DNA from: Arcobacter nitrofigilis DSM 7299
GTDB taxonomy: Bacteria; Campylobacterota; Campylobacteria; Campylobacterales; Arcobacteraceae
Assembly (NCBI RefSeq): GCF_000092245.1
Contig: NC_014166.1
Location: forward strand, 682,001-746,000
Reading direction: 5' to 3'
Length of the DNA: 64,000 nt
Shown: positions 61,006 through 64,000 of the stretch, one piece after another
Layout of the letters: every line of letters begins with the position of its first letter
How positions within the stretch are numbered: position 1 is the stretch's first letter
Translations under genes and position numbers: made by a program
Notes under the pieces: generated by a model
What the model was told of the DNA's origin: nothing
Databases searched by the model: none
What the model saw: only the letters and a program-made list of their open reading frames with translations

Positions 61006-61238
61006 AGAATTAACCCTTTCTGCTTAATTTGTATTTAGATTATATTTTACTAAGATAGCATTAATATAGCAAGTATATATATTCTAAATAGTACATAATA
61101 ATTTTATGTAATGTATTACAAAAAGATACATAATTTATACATTTTTTAATTAAAAATAAAAATATGGGAAGAAAAGTAATAAAAAATTAGTTATTTAAAA
61201 GATTATTTTGTTTGTAGTAGTGTTTCAAGAGTGTATTA

Positions 61239-61553
61239 TTAACAACACTCTTGCTCACATTTGCTTAATGCATTTATTGCTTGTTCATCTTCTGCTTTTT
61301 CAAAAAGTTCATCTAAGTAAAAACTATTAGAACAAACTAAATATAATAGTTCTTCTTTTGTATCAGATTTGGGATCCCTATCATAATATGCTTTAGGAAT
61401 CATCGGTACTATTTTTTTCCAATAGATATTCATATTTTTTGGATTTTCAAGAACCCTTAACATATTGTCAATAACCACACAAGCATTTTCAAAGCAATCA
61501 ATATTTTTGAAGCTTTCATAGCTTTCATTTACTCTTATTTCAAAATTAGACAT
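61239..61553 (-). CDS. cowN: CowN-like N2-fixation sustaining protein
   Basis: A 104-residue acidic protein that resembles CowN, which protects nitrogenase from carbon monoxide. Shared features are FKNIDCFENACVVIDNML near residue 15, a helical core and a C-terminus ending ECC. E. coli has no counterpart; the family occurs in diazotrophs. A good AGGAG site lies just before the ATG and a TATAAT at 61579-61584 (- strand) without a clear -35 may indicate activator dependence. Nitrogenase genes are not in this window. Confidence 0.82.
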   Translation of the reverse strand: MSNFEIRVNESYESFKNIDCFENACVVIDNMLRVLENPKNMNIYWKKIVPMIPKAYYDRDPKSDTKEELLYLVCSNSFYLDELFEKAEDEQAINALSKCEQECC

Positions 61554-61651
61554 TTTTTCTCCTACAGAATGTCTAAAAATTATACAGTTTAATTTACATT
61601 TTGTTATGATATTAAATGAAAAATTATTGACATTTTACGAAATGGAGTTAC

Positions 61652-62653
61652 ATGGCAAAGGTTTCTTCTATTACATTTCACTATGTAATAAAAGCATTAG
61701 AAAAAAATAGTTTAATTACTATTGATGAAATGTTAGAACAAGTTGATTTATCAAAAGAGATTTTGTTAAAGGAAAATGTTCAAATAGAAAGCTCAAAATT
61801 ATCTGACATCTTTAACTATTGTATAAAAAGAAGTGGGGATAATACTTTATCCTTGAAAATAGGAAGCTCTATCACTTATCACTCTTTAGGTATCTTAGGC
61901 TATTTATTGCTTAATGCTAAAAATTTAAAAGATGTGATAGAAAAATTTGATAATTATCAAAAGCTTATTAGTGGTTTTATGAAGTTTAATTTATCAAAAG
62001 ATGAAGAGTATTATAAAATGGCTATATACATAAATGAAAATCCAATGATTCCTGTACCTAAATATCATGCAGAAGTTCATTTAAGTGCAATTATGGCAAT
62101 TTTAAATCAACTTATTGGATATAAAATTACTCCTGACTTAACATTCTTTTCAGCACATAGTTTAGATGATATTAAAAAATATAATGAAATATTTGGTAAA
62201 AATATTCTTCTAAACAAAAATGAAAATGCGATTTTATTTAAAAAAAGTAATTTAAATATTGAAATAAATAATTCAAATCCTTTGATGTTAGAATATTTTG
62301 AAACACAAGCAAATAGAATACTAGAAACTATGGCAGTAAGTACTTGGTACTCAAAAGTAAAAAGAGAGGTTCTAAAAAATATTGGAGAACATGATATAAG
62401 TATTGAATTTATATCAAATAGATTAAATGTTAGTACTAGAACATTACAATATAACCTAAAAGCTGAAAATAAAAAGTTTAGAGATGCTTTATTAAGTGTT
62501 AAAATGCAATTGGCAAATCATTATATAAAAAATACAAAAATGGATTTTGGAAGTATTGCCATTTTTTTGGGATATAAAGAGTCAAGCTCTTTTTTTAGGG
62601 CTTATAAAAAGTATTATAAACAAACTCCTAGGAGCTTTGAAGTAAAGGGTTAA
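61652..62653 (+). CDS. AraC-family transcriptional regulator
   Basis: A 333-residue regulator with an N-terminal arabinose-binding-type effector domain (about 1-200) and a C-terminal double helix-turn-helix: ISIEFISNRLNVSTRTLQYNL and FGSIAIFLGYKESSSFFRAY, ending KQTPRSF, the family signature. Effector unknown. Its gene diverges from cowN (98 bases between starts) and meets the second ackA end to end with no gap. It may control cowN or the acetate genes; this is a positional inference. Confidence 0.9.
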   Translation: MAKVSSITFHYVIKALEKNSLITIDEMLEQVDLSKEILLKENVQIESSKLSDIFNYCIKRSGDNTLSLKIGSSITYHSLGILGYLLLNAKNLKDVIEKFDNYQKLISGFMKFNLSKDEEYYKMAIYINENPMIPVPKYHAEVHLSAIMAILNQLIGYKITPDLTFFSAHSLDDIKKYNEIFGKNILLNKNENAILFKKSNLNIEINNSNPLMLEYFETQANRILETMAVSTWYSKVKREVLKNIGEHDISIEFISNRLNVSTRTLQYNLKAENKKFRDALLSVKMQLANHYIKNTKMDFGSIAIFLGYKESSSFFRAYKKYYKQTPRSFEVKG

Positions 62654-63850
62654 TTACCCTTTACCAATTAATTTATAAGTATCTTGTGCTATTACAAGTT
62701 CTTCATTTGTAGGAATTACAAATATTTTTGTATTAGAATCTTCTGCACTTATTTCTCTATTTTCTTTTGATCTAATTTTATTCTTCTCTTTATCTAGAAC
62801 TATACCCATAAAGTCCAAATCAGAACAGGCATTTTCTCTTATTAAATCTGAATTCTCACCAATCCCAGCTGTGAAACAAATAGCATCAACTCCACCCATT
62901 AATCCTGCATATGAACAGATAAATCTTTTAATTTTGTTACATAACATTTTAATAGTAGTTTTTGCTCTTTTATCTCCATCATTAGCAGCTTTTATTACTT
63001 CTCTTAAATCAGAGCTAATACCAGATAATCCTAAAATACCAGATTTTTTATTTAGATAATCAATTATTTGATGGGGATCCATGTTTTTTTTGCCCATTAA
63101 ATATGGAATAACACCAGCGTCAATATCTCCACATCTAGTACCCATAATTAGCCCTTCCAATGGAGTTAATCCCATAGTTGTACATAGTGACTTCCCATCT
63201 CTAACTGCACAAAGCGAAGAACCATTTCCTAAATGACAAACAATAATTTTAGTATCTTTTTTATTTCCTAAAAGTTTTATTGCTTCTTTTGAAACATAAC
63301 TGTGACTTGTACCATGGAAACCATATTTTCTTAATTTGAATTTTGTATAATCTTCATGTGGAACAGCATATAAATAGTTTTCAGGTGGCATTGTTTGATG
63401 AAAAGCTGTATCAAATACTGCTACATTTGGCTTTCCAGGAATAAGTTCTTGACAAATTCTCATTCCCAAAATATTTGCGGAATTATGTAATGGTGCTAAA
63501 GGTATTAGCTCTTCAATTTGTTTTATTACTTTTTCTGTGATTATTACTGATGATTTAAAGTTTTCTCCACCATGAACAACTCTGTGACCAATAGCATCAA
63601 TTTCATCAATAGAATCAATAACTTTTGTTTCATAAATAGTTAATGTTTTTAAAACAAGTTCTATCGCTTCTTTATGTGTTGGCATCTCTATTTCAAAAGT
63701 TAATTTTTTATTTATACCAACTTCATGTTTAAGTATTCCATCAATCCCAATTCTTTCAACTAATCCACTAGCTATTGCTTCCCCTGTTTTAGTATCTACT
63801 AGTTGATATTTTAAAGAAGAACTCCCCGCATTTAATACAAGTACTAACAT
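62654..63850 (-). CDS. ackA: Acetate kinase, second paralogue
   Basis: A 398-residue acetate kinase, closely similar to the copy at 58779-59978. It keeps NAGSSSLKYQLV, GHRVVHGGENF, KYGFHGTSHSY, VCHLGNGSSL and FTAGIGENSDLIRE. Differences include SLCAVRDGKSLCTTMGLT in place of SVSAVHDGKCIDTSMGLT. It has no pta next to it and its own upstream region. It may serve other conditions, use a related acyl phosphate, or be a duplicate. Stop codons of this gene and the AraC gene are adjacent. Confidence 0.95.
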   Translation of the reverse strand: MLVLVLNAGSSSLKYQLVDTKTGEAIASGLVERIGIDGILKHEVGINKKLTFEIEMPTHKEAIELVLKTLTIYETKVIDSIDEIDAIGHRVVHGGENFKSSVIITEKVIKQIEELIPLAPLHNSANILGMRICQELIPGKPNVAVFDTAFHQTMPPENYLYAVPHEDYTKFKLRKYGFHGTSHSYVSKEAIKLLGNKKDTKIIVCHLGNGSSLCAVRDGKSLCTTMGLTPLEGLIMGTRCGDIDAGVIPYLMGKKNMDPHQIIDYLNKKSGILGLSGISSDLREVIKAANDGDKRAKTTIKMLCNKIKRFICSYAGLMGGVDAICFTAGIGENSDLIRENACSDLDFMGIVLDKEKNKIRSKENREISAEDSNTKIFVIPTNEELVIAQDTYKLIGKG

Positions 63851-64000
63851 ATATAAATCCCTTCATTATAATTTAAAGTAAAGATTATAGTAGTATTTTT
63901 TGGAAATACTTATTAAGTTATTATTTAAATTTGTTTGTTAAGTGTAAAATGTTGATTTGGCAGCAGGTAAGCCTTTTAGTTTTAGAAAAATCATTGAAGT

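Noticed and set aside
63851-64000. Start of another gene at the window end
   Set aside because: A possible ATG near 63950 and an open frame reading into the edge are too short to judge; the frame that looks more protein-like follows a stop without a start.

Overview
The window is AT-rich, gene-dense bacterial DNA. Gene content and order point to a Campylobacterota (epsilonproteobacterial) genome of the Arcobacter type. The evidence is the ftsH / prmA / Psd-like neighbourhood, the aroQ / amidohydrolase / sppA block, a MutS with a C-terminal HNH domain, a short stand-alone Pta, and a Hyf-type hydrogenase without hyfD. No rRNA, tRNA, CRISPR array, insertion sequence or prophage was recognised. 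The genus is an inference from gene content, not from a marker-gene search.

Layout. 1-10386 is a housekeeping block on the + strand: glmS (cut by the window edge), metK behind a repeat-rich leader, accD, thiE-like, rlmH, dksA-like, a membrane protein, dusB, prmA, ftsH and a Psd-like gene. 10395-12177 is a leuA unit with its own consensus promoter and an overlooked 25-codon leader peptide rich in leucine codons. 12292-18826 is a tightly packed operon: a double DUF1538 protein fused to a P-II-like domain, a thioredoxin-like protein, a haem-binding-domain protein, MutS-HNH and an alpha/beta hydrolase. 18869-22592 (-) is a minimal ethanolamine module (eutB, eutC, permease). 22804-29422 holds a haem-c-type GGDEF sensor, a CheY-like protein, an MFS transporter, hisA, a TIGR01777 epimerase, hisH and a ComF-like gene. 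29549-33213 encodes a chemoreceptor and a MATE exporter.

33253-47097 is the metabolic centrepiece. A CRP/FNR-family regulator with a CooA-like recognition helix diverges from an operon coding for a formate-hydrogenlyase-type complex: a four-cluster ferredoxin, HyfB, C, E, F, G, H and I, HycH, HycI, a formate channel and a cysteine-type formate dehydrogenase H. Two identical TGTCA-N6-TGACA palindromes lie in the divergent spacer, the downstream one at class II distance from a -10-like hexamer. Together these would import formate, oxidise it and pass electrons to a membrane [NiFe] hydrogenase.

47098-58778 carries an overlooked small lipoprotein, a coiled-coil/zinc-ribbon protein, lepA, an OmpA-like protein, prs, two mnmA paralogues, folK, an M24 peptidase, aroQ, an amidohydrolase and sppA. 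Two divergent copies of one palindromic repeat family sit in convergent gaps here (48036-48138 and 58585-58705). 58779-63850 is an acetate-metabolism block: ackA, pta, a CowN-like gene (protection of nitrogenase from CO), an AraC-type regulator and a second ackA. Stretches near or above 300 bases without a large gene (1090-1344, 33946-34442, 47098-47566) are described in the feature list. The last 150 bases (63851-64000) show nothing I can assign.
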